Made by a program: the position numbers and the translations under genes
The notes under the pieces: generated by a model
The model's database searches: none
What the model was told of the DNA's origin: nothing
The model's input: the letters and a program-made list of their open reading frames with translations, nothing else
Part shown: positions 53,701 to 64,000 of the stretch, piece after piece
Layout: each line of letters opens with the position of its first letter
Numbering within the stretch: the first letter of the stretch is position 1
Source: Fratercula arctica
Taxonomy: Eukaryota > Chordata > Aves > Charadriiformes > Alcidae
Length of the DNA: 64,000 nucleotides
Assembly: GCA_947846985.1 (NCBI GenBank)
Contig: CANTUZ010000001.1
Coordinates: 111,679,757 to 111,743,756, forward strand
Direction of reading: 5' to 3'

Positions 53701-56700
53701 TACTTAATAAGGCTGTAGTTTCACTATAATAGAGCAGGCTATGGTTTTACATGGACATATGTCTCTTTTCTCATAGAGATACCTTTAAAAAAGAGCTAGA
53801 ATGCCCCAGGGTTTTTAGAATAAAGATGACCACAATATCTTATTTTAAAATTTAGAAAACTCAAGCTAAGTTAAATTCACTAGAAATCAAAATCTAGCCC
53901 TTGCTTGGTTTCTAGACTTCAATTAGTTGATGACTGTCCGAGCAGAGCTACTCTGCCTGGCTTGCTTTGACATCTCTCTGCTCCTCACTGCAGTCTTCAG
54001 GTGCCTCTAGGAGCTGCACCTGGCCACACTCTGCAGTCTCCCAAGCCTACCATCTCTGAGCAGGTACAGCAGATCCCTAAAGAAAGGAGCAATTTCCTTG
54101 TCTTTCTGGAGGCTTCACCTCGCTGATGCTTCTTAAAGGCACACAAAAGCAAGGGCAGGCAAAACAGATGCCATCTGTCACAACTGATTTTGGCACATTG
54201 CGGTCTTATTTCTTTTCTTTAAAAGAGTACTTTTAATTAGCTGAGTTCAGCGATCCAGTTTCCTGCTCAGCCCACCACAGAACAGATTTTACGCAGCTGA
54301 GGAGATAGGTGGGAGGAAAAATTGAGCCACAAGGACAGGAAAAAATGACCAGAGAAAGAACGTAGGAGCTAATTATACCAGCTTTGCGGCTAAAGCCAGT
54401 ATCTCTGCCTGCCTGGGAGAATGTGCAACTCTCAGAACAATAAACCTACTTACTGGAGATCATTGGAAAAACTTCCTAAGGCACTTACTTGACCTGCTTC
54501 ACAACACTAAGTGACCTGAGAGATAACTTGCGCTAACTCCTGTGTTTAATTATGGAAGGGTATTCTTTCACTTCTGTGAAACATCCCAAATCCACGGCAA
54601 GCTGGCATGTATGTAGCAGTAGATGCAGAAAAACATGAAAATCCGCAGTACCAAAAGAATCAATACAACACCCTTTTGTGCTTTTCAGAGACTGCTATGT
54701 GGTACTCACCTGATAAATTTAGTAGGGCCCCCAAAAATTACCAACAGGAAGTGTGAATGATAAATGGAAGTTTTCCCCATGCTTCAGGGCACCAGAAACT
54801 TCTACATTTTAACTTGGATGTCACTTAGCAGTTCTAGCGGCAGCAGTAAATTTGTTGCAGTTATGAACATAAAAAACACACTCTCTGGAAAGCCCCAGGC
54901 AAGCAGCCTCAGAAGCTAAGGGGCATATCATATTTATAGGATAATACATAAAACACTCTTTTTGGATCGACTTAAGAGGCAAAACTCAAAGGCACCTCGA
55001 TTTCAAATTAGGGTCTTTATAGATACTGCTAGTTTTGACTTGCTAGGCTGATATCAAGGTAGGGGCTTTGGTAAGGTTACTGGTCTAGCTGGTCACTTTG
55101 TGGGGTCAGCATCAGGATTTGGTCTTTTCCAAGTTATTGGTTCACTAACCTTAGCCTGCTCTCATCTGAGATCATACTCTATGAAGGTAGTAGATCAGAG
55201 CCTCTAGCTTACTAAGATAACAATCATTTATTGGAGCAGCAACTTTACTGAACTTATTTCAGATCAAAAAATCTGCCAGGCCTGTGTGAGCTGTGCTGAT
55301 AAAATGGTGCAGTGCTCTGTAGCTGCTCTATCTTGCTTGCCTGCTGCCACGTCAAAGCCCTCATGACATCATTGACACAGCCCCTCTGTCACACTGAGCC
55401 ACTGTGCTGTCACAGGCTTTAGAAGGTCCTGGCTCAGCTCTTTTTGATCTCAACGAGCTCAGAGTGACATTCTTACCATAAAACATTAAGGAAAATGAAG
55501 TGTTAGTTGAATACCAAGCAAAGGGGACATCTCTACTTTGATAAATGCCTTTCTGTTCAGAGGGATATAGATAGGGTAAGCAGCAGTCCACTAACACAGT
55601 AGGGGCAATGCTCTTTGAATACTGCATCTGAGGAAAATAAAGCAAGACAGAGGAAGACTTTAGTGCTACTTCAAGCACTTGCAGCCCTACTGGAAATAAA
55701 AATCAGCAATAGATCTGCCTCATTTGCAGACACAGATTTTGAACATGGAGGTTGATTATTTGACTAATGACACTGGAATTGAACTAATAATAGCTGACAT
55801 CTGAACCAAACAAAATTCAGTGTTGCTCTTTTGGGCTAGGTCAGGCAGGGGAAGATGAAAGGCAGAAGAGAGAAGTTGATATTTTTGTCTGCCAATGTAA
55901 TAGTTGGTGATATTAGAAGAAAAGGTGTGTTTTACTCTTTCTTTAGAAGCAGCAAATAACTTCCTGTCATGCAGCATTAAGAATCAGTAGTTAACGTGAT
56001 TTCACCAAATGGGGAAAGTGTCCCATTCACAGACAGTATAATGTGCATCATTATGGCTTTTTCATTTCTCCTGAATAGCAGCAGGTAGCTATTGTTCTTC
56101 TCATTCCATAATCTTCAGAGGTTTTCAAAATTTCCATTGCAGATAATACCATCCTAAAGGGGATTGCATTATTATTGCCTTCTCAGATATTATTCCAGGT
56201 CTCTCTTTCTTTGGCCATGTTTTGAGGTTAAATAACTACCATCGTATCTGCTTGGCTCTTGATATAGAGTTTTATTTTCAGAAGTTGTGAAGCTGTTCTT
56301 TTTTTCTTTCCTTTCAATAGTTATTTCCCTCCTAGTTAATGGGCTGAAGAGATGCCATTCTCACCTTATAAAAAACTTCAACAGCTTAAGTAATTCTTCT
56401 GTGATTTTAGTTAAATATTACCGTGCATTTTTTTCCCCTCTGCATTCGCATGTGGAGATTTGAAAAAATCCACAACTGTACCAGGAGATCAGAGAAACCC
56501 TAAGCCTCTGCCTTGTCTTTGTTTGATAAGGCCATTTACTATCTCGAAGGACCAAGCATTAGTACTGCAGTTTTTCAGTCTTCATTCCTTTTTCAAGTTC
56601 CTTAAAGTTAGTAACAGCAGAAGTGATTGTGATATATGGGGAGAAAACAGATTTGACAAGAGCCATCAGAATAAATAGCTGGATCTTTCTAATGGAAAAA

Positions 56701-57216
56701 AAAAGATTTTGGGGTACGTTTTCCGGTTTAAAATTCCCAAGGATCACTAACGTCCCAGCTACCAACTTTCTTCGCTACTACGCTACAAATGAAAATGCAG
56801 ACTGACATGTATCTATATTCTATCCCCAAGCAAGAGGAACTGCCTGTTTCAGTCACTAGAAAAAGAAAACAAAACAGAAGGAAAAGCCTTGCACAGTGTT
56901 TCCTACACAGTCCAGAAGATTTGACTGGGTTTTGTCCAGACACATTCCTGCCAAAAAAAACCCCTTTGAAATTACCTTTATAACTCTCAAGACATTTTTA
57001 AGTGTAAGTGAAAGAACAGCACACAAAAAACAGAGGCTTGCCAAAACCTAAAATTAATTAGGATTCTATTAAATTATCATTCTCTTAGTCCGTCAACTTA
57101 TCTCTAGATCACAAAAGGGAAAGCTTTGTATTTTCTCTCCATGGTTAAATCAGGTTTCTCATGGCTCTAACTTTAACTAGAAAAGAAAAAAGAATCTAGA
57201 AGACAGATAGATGACC

Positions 57217-57245
<29 letters not shown>
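57217..57245. repeat. A29 homopolymer run
   Basis: Twenty-nine uninterrupted adenines. The DNA upstream (about 57050-57216) shows no tRNA- or 7SL-like SINE body, so this is not an obvious SINE tail. Confidence 0.95.
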
Positions 57246-57247
<2 letters not shown>

Positions 57248-57936
57248 TGCTGAATTACAGCAGCATCAAAATCAAAGTCAAAACCTTGATAAGATCATTT
57301 GATCATCACTTCTAGTTAGTGCAGTTGATGTCAACCTAAAGTGCTTAAATTTACTGACTCGGCACTCCTTACTTATCAGACTGATTTCAAGTCAAAAACA
57401 TTCGTAAGGACAAACTCATCATCTTACTTTCCAGAGCCTATATCAATGTAAATGCTTCAATGAGGTCGATGGATCGATATCTCCTATTTGCAGGACTGAA
57501 ACTGTGAACAGGTTAGCACCCTTAGCTGAATAAGGTGATGTCAAAAAAAAACCCTATGTAAAATAATTTGCTCAGCAGTCAGCCCATCAAGCTTGCTTGG
57601 ATAATGCCATAGCAAAGGCTCTGTGACAAAACTATGTACCTAAAACACACCTAACTTGCTGAATTTATGCCAAAGTATAGGCTTGCATAAGGTTATTAAA
57701 TTAATATTTTTAGTTTTCTGAGTTGATGCCAACTCCCACTCACATGAAGAAAAGTCTTAATTTGTGTTAATTTTCTTGTCCTGAGTAAGAAAGAAAAACT
57801 TGCTGAGCAGTAAATTCACTTAAAAATGCTGGATCATTCTAGTCCAACATGAATGAGGCAGTACTTAGATCCAAGTGGTCTCACGACATTTTAGTGAGTA
57901 GAATAGGAGAAATTAAGGAAAACTGTCAGTGCTGTT

Positions 57937-57954
57937 AAAAAAAAAAAAAAAAAA
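57937..57954. repeat. A18 homopolymer run
   Basis: Eighteen uninterrupted adenines in AT-rich DNA; no retroelement body was recognised upstream. Confidence 0.92.
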
Positions 57955-59199
57955 GGAATCATTCAGAGAAAGGGGAATATTCAGGTCATTAGCTTCATAA
58001 TCTGAATGGTATACACTGCTTTGCAGACATAGAGTAGAAGATAACCCAGTAAAATGTCCACCCAGCAGTCACGTCCTTACTGCAGACACCTATAAAATCC
58101 GTGCACCCAGCCCCTTCCCCCAGCACATGCTGGAGACAAGGAAAGAGATGCAAGCACACCCCCCAGGAACTACAAAAGCTGCACGTGTGAGAGAGATGAA
58201 GTAGAAAACAAAACAGAACAAAACCCATCAGTTAATGCCATCCTTGGGAGTACTAACCACGATACCTAAACTTCTGACCCCAAGATCCTCAGATACTGGC
58301 ATAATGGAAAAGTGACACTACAGACACAGACCAGATGTGTAGAAGACCTTCATAAGGCATTACAGGATAGACAGACGTCAGTGCCAATTGGGAAGTAAGT
58401 TACATCCATCTCAGCAGAGTCCCGAGTCTCATCACACGGCCACATTCTGAGGTTTAAAGTATCATGTTCTCCTACATCAAAGCCTGAGGCCTTTCCATCG
58501 TGCGTTCAGTAATTGCTTCTTGACTATTCAGGTGTCCTTCACGAGGATCATTTTTGTCTCAGGTAAGCTTGTGTCAAATTCTGGTGTTTGTCCTTGGAAT
58601 CTCCTGGGTTCCCCCACAACAGAGGATCCTGCACACCTTTCCCTCTCTATTCTGTTACAGAGATGAGAGTTTCCCTCTTAGGCAGCTACTGCTACTAGCC
58701 ACTTCATGCTTCAGCAGTTGCCGTAAAACCAGCATTTTCCCTACCAGCTGCCACCCCTGGCAGTGAATCTAAGCCCAAGGGATCTTTCTCTGTTGATGAT
58801 AGAGGGACAGATCCAGAAGCCAAAATTCTTGAATCACTTCCTTGCAGCTGCAATTCCAAACTTTTCTGACGCTGATTTTAATTGATCAGTGCTACCAAGA
58901 GAGGTTGGAGATTAGTAGGAAGCTGTTTTTTTTCTATGTAGGCACATGCCTTCTTTACTGACCACTGTCTGCCCTTGATTGTCCCCAGGCAACCTGCCTT
59001 ACAATTTTGTAGCTAGAGAAAATTTTTGAGAATTTAAAGAAAAACAAAAGAAATTTTTTGAATAATTTTTGAGTGCTTTCATGATTTTTTATTTATAGTT
59101 ATTTCAGTTACTATAATTCATAACTTTATCTTTTTCCTTAGTCATTGAAAACATTCTATATATCTGAAAGCATCTGCAAAATTCTGCTTGGACTGCATA

Positions 59200-59760
59200 T
59201 TCATCAGAGCAGTTATTTGCTTGGTAACTCACACTGAAATCTCACAGGGGCCTCACCGAAAGGGGGCTGTCCTACACTTCGTGAACAAGAAGAGCAAAGC
59301 AACCCCAGTGACAGCAACCAGGTTCAACAGCCAAGAGTCCAGATCTCCAGGCACATTCACAGCAACAAGGCAGATCAAACTGATGTCAGTCTAGTCAGTC
59401 AGGCAGGGACCGAACCAAAGGTGTCCAGCATGCAGCTGCAGGGTAGCTGAGGCAGAGACCAGGGCCCAGACCCTCAGCTTAAATGCAGCTCCTGAGTGAT
59501 AGGGTCGACCCCCTACTAAGGTGTCTCAGAGCTGCTCTGACAAAGCTGGCCCTGAGCAGAGGCAGCAAACCAGTGAGAAAGGGAGCGCGCTCAGCCCTGA
59601 TGAGAGGAGAGCAACTACCCACGCCAGTTACTTACCTGTGCCTTAGTAGTTTTCTGCTGAGTGCTTTACCCAGGACACGGTGCTGGCAGGAGGACATGGG
59701 GGAACAAAGATGGTCAGAGAGTTAAGTGGGCAGCAGATGTGTTAGGGGGAGTTAAATTCT
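59200..59760. other. GC-richer segment, possibly an old interspersed repeat
   Basis: This segment differs from its flanks by higher GC and recurring CAGGCAGGGACC, GGCAGAGACCAGGGCCCAGA and CAGCTTAAATGCAGCTCCTG words, a style seen in 5' regions of vertebrate retroelements. The 80-codon open frame at 59483-59725 shows no domain. I cannot assign a family, and the edges are guesses based on base composition. Confidence 0.3.
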
Positions 59761-62700
59761 TATTTTCTTCAGCTGTAATACCAGTGCCCTCTGCATTTCT
59801 TCCTGGCCCTCATTGCTAGTGTTTGGGGTTGAGAACAATGTTGAAATAGATCATTCTGCCCTTTCCAGACAACAAGAAACGTTTTTCTTTCTCTCACTAG
59901 AAAGCTGATGGAAAGCTTTCAGATGTACTGAAATGTTCTGCTTCTCCACCGCATCCCCATCATGTTGCAAGAGATTCCTTGTATGTGGGTGGAGATGCAT
60001 GGGAAAAAGAGCCCTATGAGGAGGGAGGGAGCCTGGCTGGAGCACAGGTCCCAGAGAGCAAGAGCATTATCACCAGCAGGCAGGATCTCTCCTGGATACA
60101 ACATCAGAAGACTGGCCTGCAAACAAAATCATGAAGACTCATGGTGGCAGGGTGCCACTGAAGTCAGTGTAAAATTATCCAGTCTCTGCAATTAGTTCCT
60201 GGAAAATTAATGAAGTTTCAGTTTCTATTTACAGCCTCTATTTGAGAAGGATTTGCTGCATTTACAAAGGTGGTGGCCAGATGATGAAGTGTAATAGGCT
60301 TTTTCCATCTCTCAGACTTCTTTGATCCTTAAGCACACACAAGACAGCAACTTGATTCAGATCCCCAAAGTATTTAGTGTGGTGCATCTCTTTTCCTTCC
60401 AAATGGACAAAAGGGGTTCCTCAGAGAGCTATAAGGTTTGAAATTGATTTTGTATTCCCCTCACCTTGGTCCCTTGGGGACGCAATAGTAAACAAAGAAG
60501 AGACACTAAATTCCGATGTTTGCAGTAGGGTAAATAATTAAAAAGTATTCAGTGTATACGGGGAGTTCTCAAGGTTGCTGCTGATATCAATAGAAACTTG
60601 TAATTAGTAGTTTTACTTTGTTTTGTTGCAAAGCTGAACATGACTTACTTGTGGCTTTTAAAATATTTAACATTCTTTCAGACATGTTAGAATGTTTCTG
60701 TTTTGGTTTTTTCTATGCTTTTTATATTGGAAGTTAGAGAAACATGAAAGAGCCTTGGAAGGAAAAGAGAAGCTGTAGTGATTAAGGAGAAAGCATATGA
60801 AGAGCAAAACAAAACTAGAAAAACTTCAGAAACTCACAATGGAGTAAGAGACAAGGGAAAAGAAAAGAATGACTGAATACTGAGACAAATAAGCTATATC
60901 AAGGCTCTAAAAAGCTACATTGTAAAAGTAAAAAGATCCCTGTATGAAAGGGTAGCTATGGCAAATAGCTGTTTCTCTGTGTCCTCTTGTTGCCTGGGTT
61001 CCATTTCTATGTCCTCCATGTTAGAGTGAGTAACCCTATTAGCAGAACAAGTGACACACAGCACACCAAAAAAAAAGCTAGTAATGGCAGGTAGTAAGAA
61101 TTACTTTACCTATGACGGGTAAGTGACTCAGCTACTTCACCTATGACGGGTCTGGGACTGTGGGGCTATGAAGTGCGATACAGATCCCTAACCTGTCTAG
61201 TCTTACTGCGGGAAGTTGGTCTGTATGATACTTTGAAGCTCTTTAAAAACGTTTCCTCTTCTATTTTGTAGGTAAAGAATAACAAGGTACAATCTTTTTG
61301 GCTTGGAAATTCTACGTGCATTTAGTGAGGAAAATGAGCGATGGCATGACACATAGTTGCACGTTATGTGTGTTTGACTTTCTCAGATAAAATATTTGAA
61401 GTTTAAATTTTTTAAAACTTCCTTTCTCTGGAACCCATAAACTGCAACTTTGCCAGATTTTCTTACATTTTGGATTTATATTCAAAATTGAAGTTTAGTG
61501 ATTAAGAACCCCAGTTTAATTCCCACAGGTTCAAGCCTCTAATAAAATAATTTTTTTTTCCTCACCTTTTATGTTTGCTGTGGATTTCACTGGAACTTTC
61601 TGAAGAGACCGCATAAGTAGTAACATGCAACAATACAGATCTAACAAGTTGTAGTGTGTGGAAATAGGCTCTCTGCTTTAGGGGACTTTGAAGTGATCGC
61701 TGATGTTACATCAAATTTGGTTCATAGCATGTTAACCACAGAGAAAGAGCATACTTGCATACAATACCTTACAAGGTCAAAGGAGCATTGTCACATCAGT
61801 TTTGGATGCCAGGTTCAAAAAGCTGACATCCCTCTTTCTCATTCTCTCTCATGGAGAACGGTTGACCTAGAACACTGTGGGAAACTATATTATTGCAAAT
61901 GACATATCAGAAAAAAACCTAGTGGGAATGAATAGGGATTCCTGAGACACTGTAGCGTAAAAGCATCTTGACTTAATTGGGGAGGAAGTTGTTCTCTGGT
62001 TGTATTGCCACCACCACCATTTTTTTCCTTCATATTAATTCTGCTTCCATGTCTGAAATGTCACTCTGGGAACTGCTGCCAGATGTTGTTTGGATGAAGG
62101 TGACAGAAAGTGTTATAATACTAGATGAGTCTGGCATATGTGCATCACCTATAATAAAGTTCTACCTGCAAGAGCAATGATAATTTAAACAAACTGATGA
62201 GCTTTTGCTGAAGAAGAGAAGCTATGGCCAGCACTGGATAAGTAGCATGAAATTCTGTATCCCACTGAGGGCTCGCTGTGAGCACGTCTCTAATAGCAAA
62301 CTTCTGAGTTATGGTATAAATGTATGCTAAAAATATTAAGAAGTTTTAGCCTTGAGAAAATTTAATTCAGTGTTTTCAGTGCTCAGTCCTGAGCACCGAA
62401 AGTATTTGGTAGCTCTGGTCATAAAACAAAGATGATGTGGATCCTTGTCCTGGTTTGAGATAGAACAAACCAATTTTCTTTGCAGTAATTTTACTTTTCA
62501 GTTAAGTCTCTTCTAACTGACTGCACTCCCTGAAATTTATGGTACATTTTACCAACTAACTCTGTTGAGGTTTAGGCTGGGTGGGCCACTGAATGAATGA
62601 CAATGCTTCATGGTCCTTCCCATAGCATGCATTTCCAGAGAGAAGTATTTTATTTTGCCAGGATTTTCGTTTGGTTGTGTCCCCCCACCCCCAGTTTATC

Positions 62701-64000
62701 AGAACAATAATTTTCTTTTTATTAATCTGCATTTTCTCTCTACTTTTCACTGCATTTTACTTTTATATTTACCAGGGAACAGAAAATACTGTGTTGTCAG
62801 ACGTCTGTAAAACAAAAAATATTGTTGACAATAATTAAAGAAGAAAATCAACATTATGCCCTTTGGTTCCACTATTATCTGTATACTGCTATCTATCTAA
62901 AAATACGTATCTGGAATGTACATGTTGACACACAGATACTTGTACACACACAGAGACACATTTGCAGAGAGCACACATAGCACATCGTTATACACTATAT
63001 TTGAGGTGTAAAGAGCCTCAGAAGGCATTGAAATTACAAATACTCCTATTTTAAGTCTCCAGAGTAATTTCACTTTAAGTGAGATTAAAATCCAGTATAA
63101 GTATTATGAATGGGACTATTATTCAAGTTAGATGACAGTTCCCATTATAAAGCCCTGATTTTGGCGGCTTATAATTTTGCTGAACTTCATAATCTTTCAG
63201 GCTGACGTGTTCCTCATTGGCAGGACAGGGCTGGAGGCCATATGGCTCAGAAGAATGGTCCAACTGTCAGGAATACAGTCTGTCTCCTAAAATGAAACTT
63301 CATTTTATCTCTTCAGAGCCTATTCTTGCTCCCTGCCACTAATTTCAACAGATACAGTGACCCTGGGCTCAGCCTCTCCTTGCTGCCTGCCAACAGCGAG
63401 ATGAGGGTCTGGGCAGGACATGAAAGGGCAAGAGTGGTGAGGAGACTGGAGGGAAAGTAGTCCCTACTCCTGTTGTGAGCCATAATGTCAACTTCTCCTT
63501 TTGCTACCTCTTCCCATTTTATATTTGAACCCCACGTTCCCCAGCTCAATGGGAGGCCAGAGGAGGAACAATCCTGAACTTCTTTGCTGTCCCTCAGTTA
63601 AAGAGAATACATGCACATACCTATTTCAGCCAACAGTCGAAGGTTACAAGTGACAAATGTGACGTGATGCAACTAACTTACACTAAACCAATTTGTATTC
63701 CTCATTTTCTGGGACCTGAGGATCTAATTTGCAGAACTGCTGAGCATTCGCAGTGTCAGGTGCTATCAAGAGAGTCTGTACAATGAACTGCAATACTAAC
63801 TAACACAAAAAAATCCTGAAAAGATAAATTGGTTCTCTCAGTGGGAAACCAAAACTGAGAGATACTTTTGACCACCACAGTGTTATAAAACTAAATGCCA
63901 CTTCTCCATGGTTGACTTATAGCCTTGGTAGAATACAACTAACTTGTGTATTTGTGTACTTTTTGTAGTGAAAAATCAAGCAATGGAACCAATGCAAACC
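59761..64000. other. AT-rich non-coding DNA to the window end, no gene recognised
   Basis: No gene or transposon was recognised. Noted are the spaced 13-mer repeat at 61108-61151 and a CA-rich patch at about 62927-62987. Open frames stay under 83 codons. Confidence 0.55.
61108..61151. repeat. Spaced direct repeat of a CpG-containing 13-mer
   Basis: ACCTATGACGGGT occurs at 61108-61120 and again at 61139-61151, start to start 31 bases. The bases just upstream are also similar (ACTTT and ACTTC). It could be a decayed tandem duplication of about 31 bp or paired protein sites. Confidence 0.85.

Larger units (their letters stand above)
46346..59195. other. AT-rich non-coding DNA, no gene recognised
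   Basis: No named gene, RNA or transposon was recognised in about 13 kb. The largest open frames are 105 codons (55361-55678, minus) and 92 codons (47138-47416, plus). Features noted are the tandem 10-mer at 46794-46813, the small palindrome at 50723-50740, a T12 run at about 51338-51349 and the A runs at 57217 and 57937. The intervals 48960-49190 and 50690-50870 are non-repetitive with E-box and homeodomain-like words and are plausible conserved non-coding candidates. Confidence 0.5.

Noticed and set aside
58520..58570. Tiny exon-like unit between a CAG acceptor-like and a CAGGTAAGC donor-like word
   Set aside because: An exon of about 31 bp supported only by short splice words is expected by chance many times in 64 kb.
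1..64000. CRISPR array, operon, phage or bacterial defence system
   Set aside because: No regularly spaced repeats, no clustered long frames and no bacterial start signals. The CR1, LTR and ITPRIPL1-like relics show that this is vertebrate nuclear DNA.

Overview
The window looks like avian nuclear DNA: AT-rich, non-coding, and without operons, ribosome binding sites or long clean reading frames. Three dead, recognisable insertions point to a bird. They are a decayed gene of the ITPRIPL1-like (Mab-21 fold) family at the left edge, a 3.1-kb inactive CR1 LINE near the middle (about 30.2-33.3 kb), and an antisense solo LTR of an avian endogenous retrovirus (about 25.3-25.9 kb). CR1 alone would also allow a crocodilian or turtle; the LTR and the ITPRIPL1-like relic favour a bird. 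I cannot name the species.

Layout. 1-764: ITPRIPL1-like pseudogene, plus strand, cut by the window start, with two frameshifts and several stops. 765-25.3 kb: no recognisable gene; simple repeats, A and T runs, and a perfect 12-bp-stem hairpin at 4.2 kb. 25.3-25.9 kb: solo LTR, minus strand. 25.9-30.2 kb: AT-rich DNA with two AT/CA-type microsatellites and a TTG repeat. 30.2-33.3 kb: CR1 on the plus strand, with an ORF1 esterase remnant followed by ORF2 endonuclease and reverse-transcriptase remnants, broken by stops and frameshifts and missing both its 5' part and its 3' tail. 33.3-64 kb: no recognisable gene; simple repeats, small palindromes, short duplications, and two GC-richer patches (46.1-46.35 and 59.2-59.76 kb) that may be very old repeats.

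No intact protein-coding gene, tRNA, rRNA, CRISPR array or novel defence or metabolic system is supported. Open frames outside the named elements are at most 136 codons long and show no domain I recognise. Small internal exons of a large gene, non-coding RNAs or conserved enhancers could still be here; sequence inspection alone cannot exclude them. No genes work together in this window: its recognisable content is a fossil record of gene duplication and retrotransposition in a gene-poor region.
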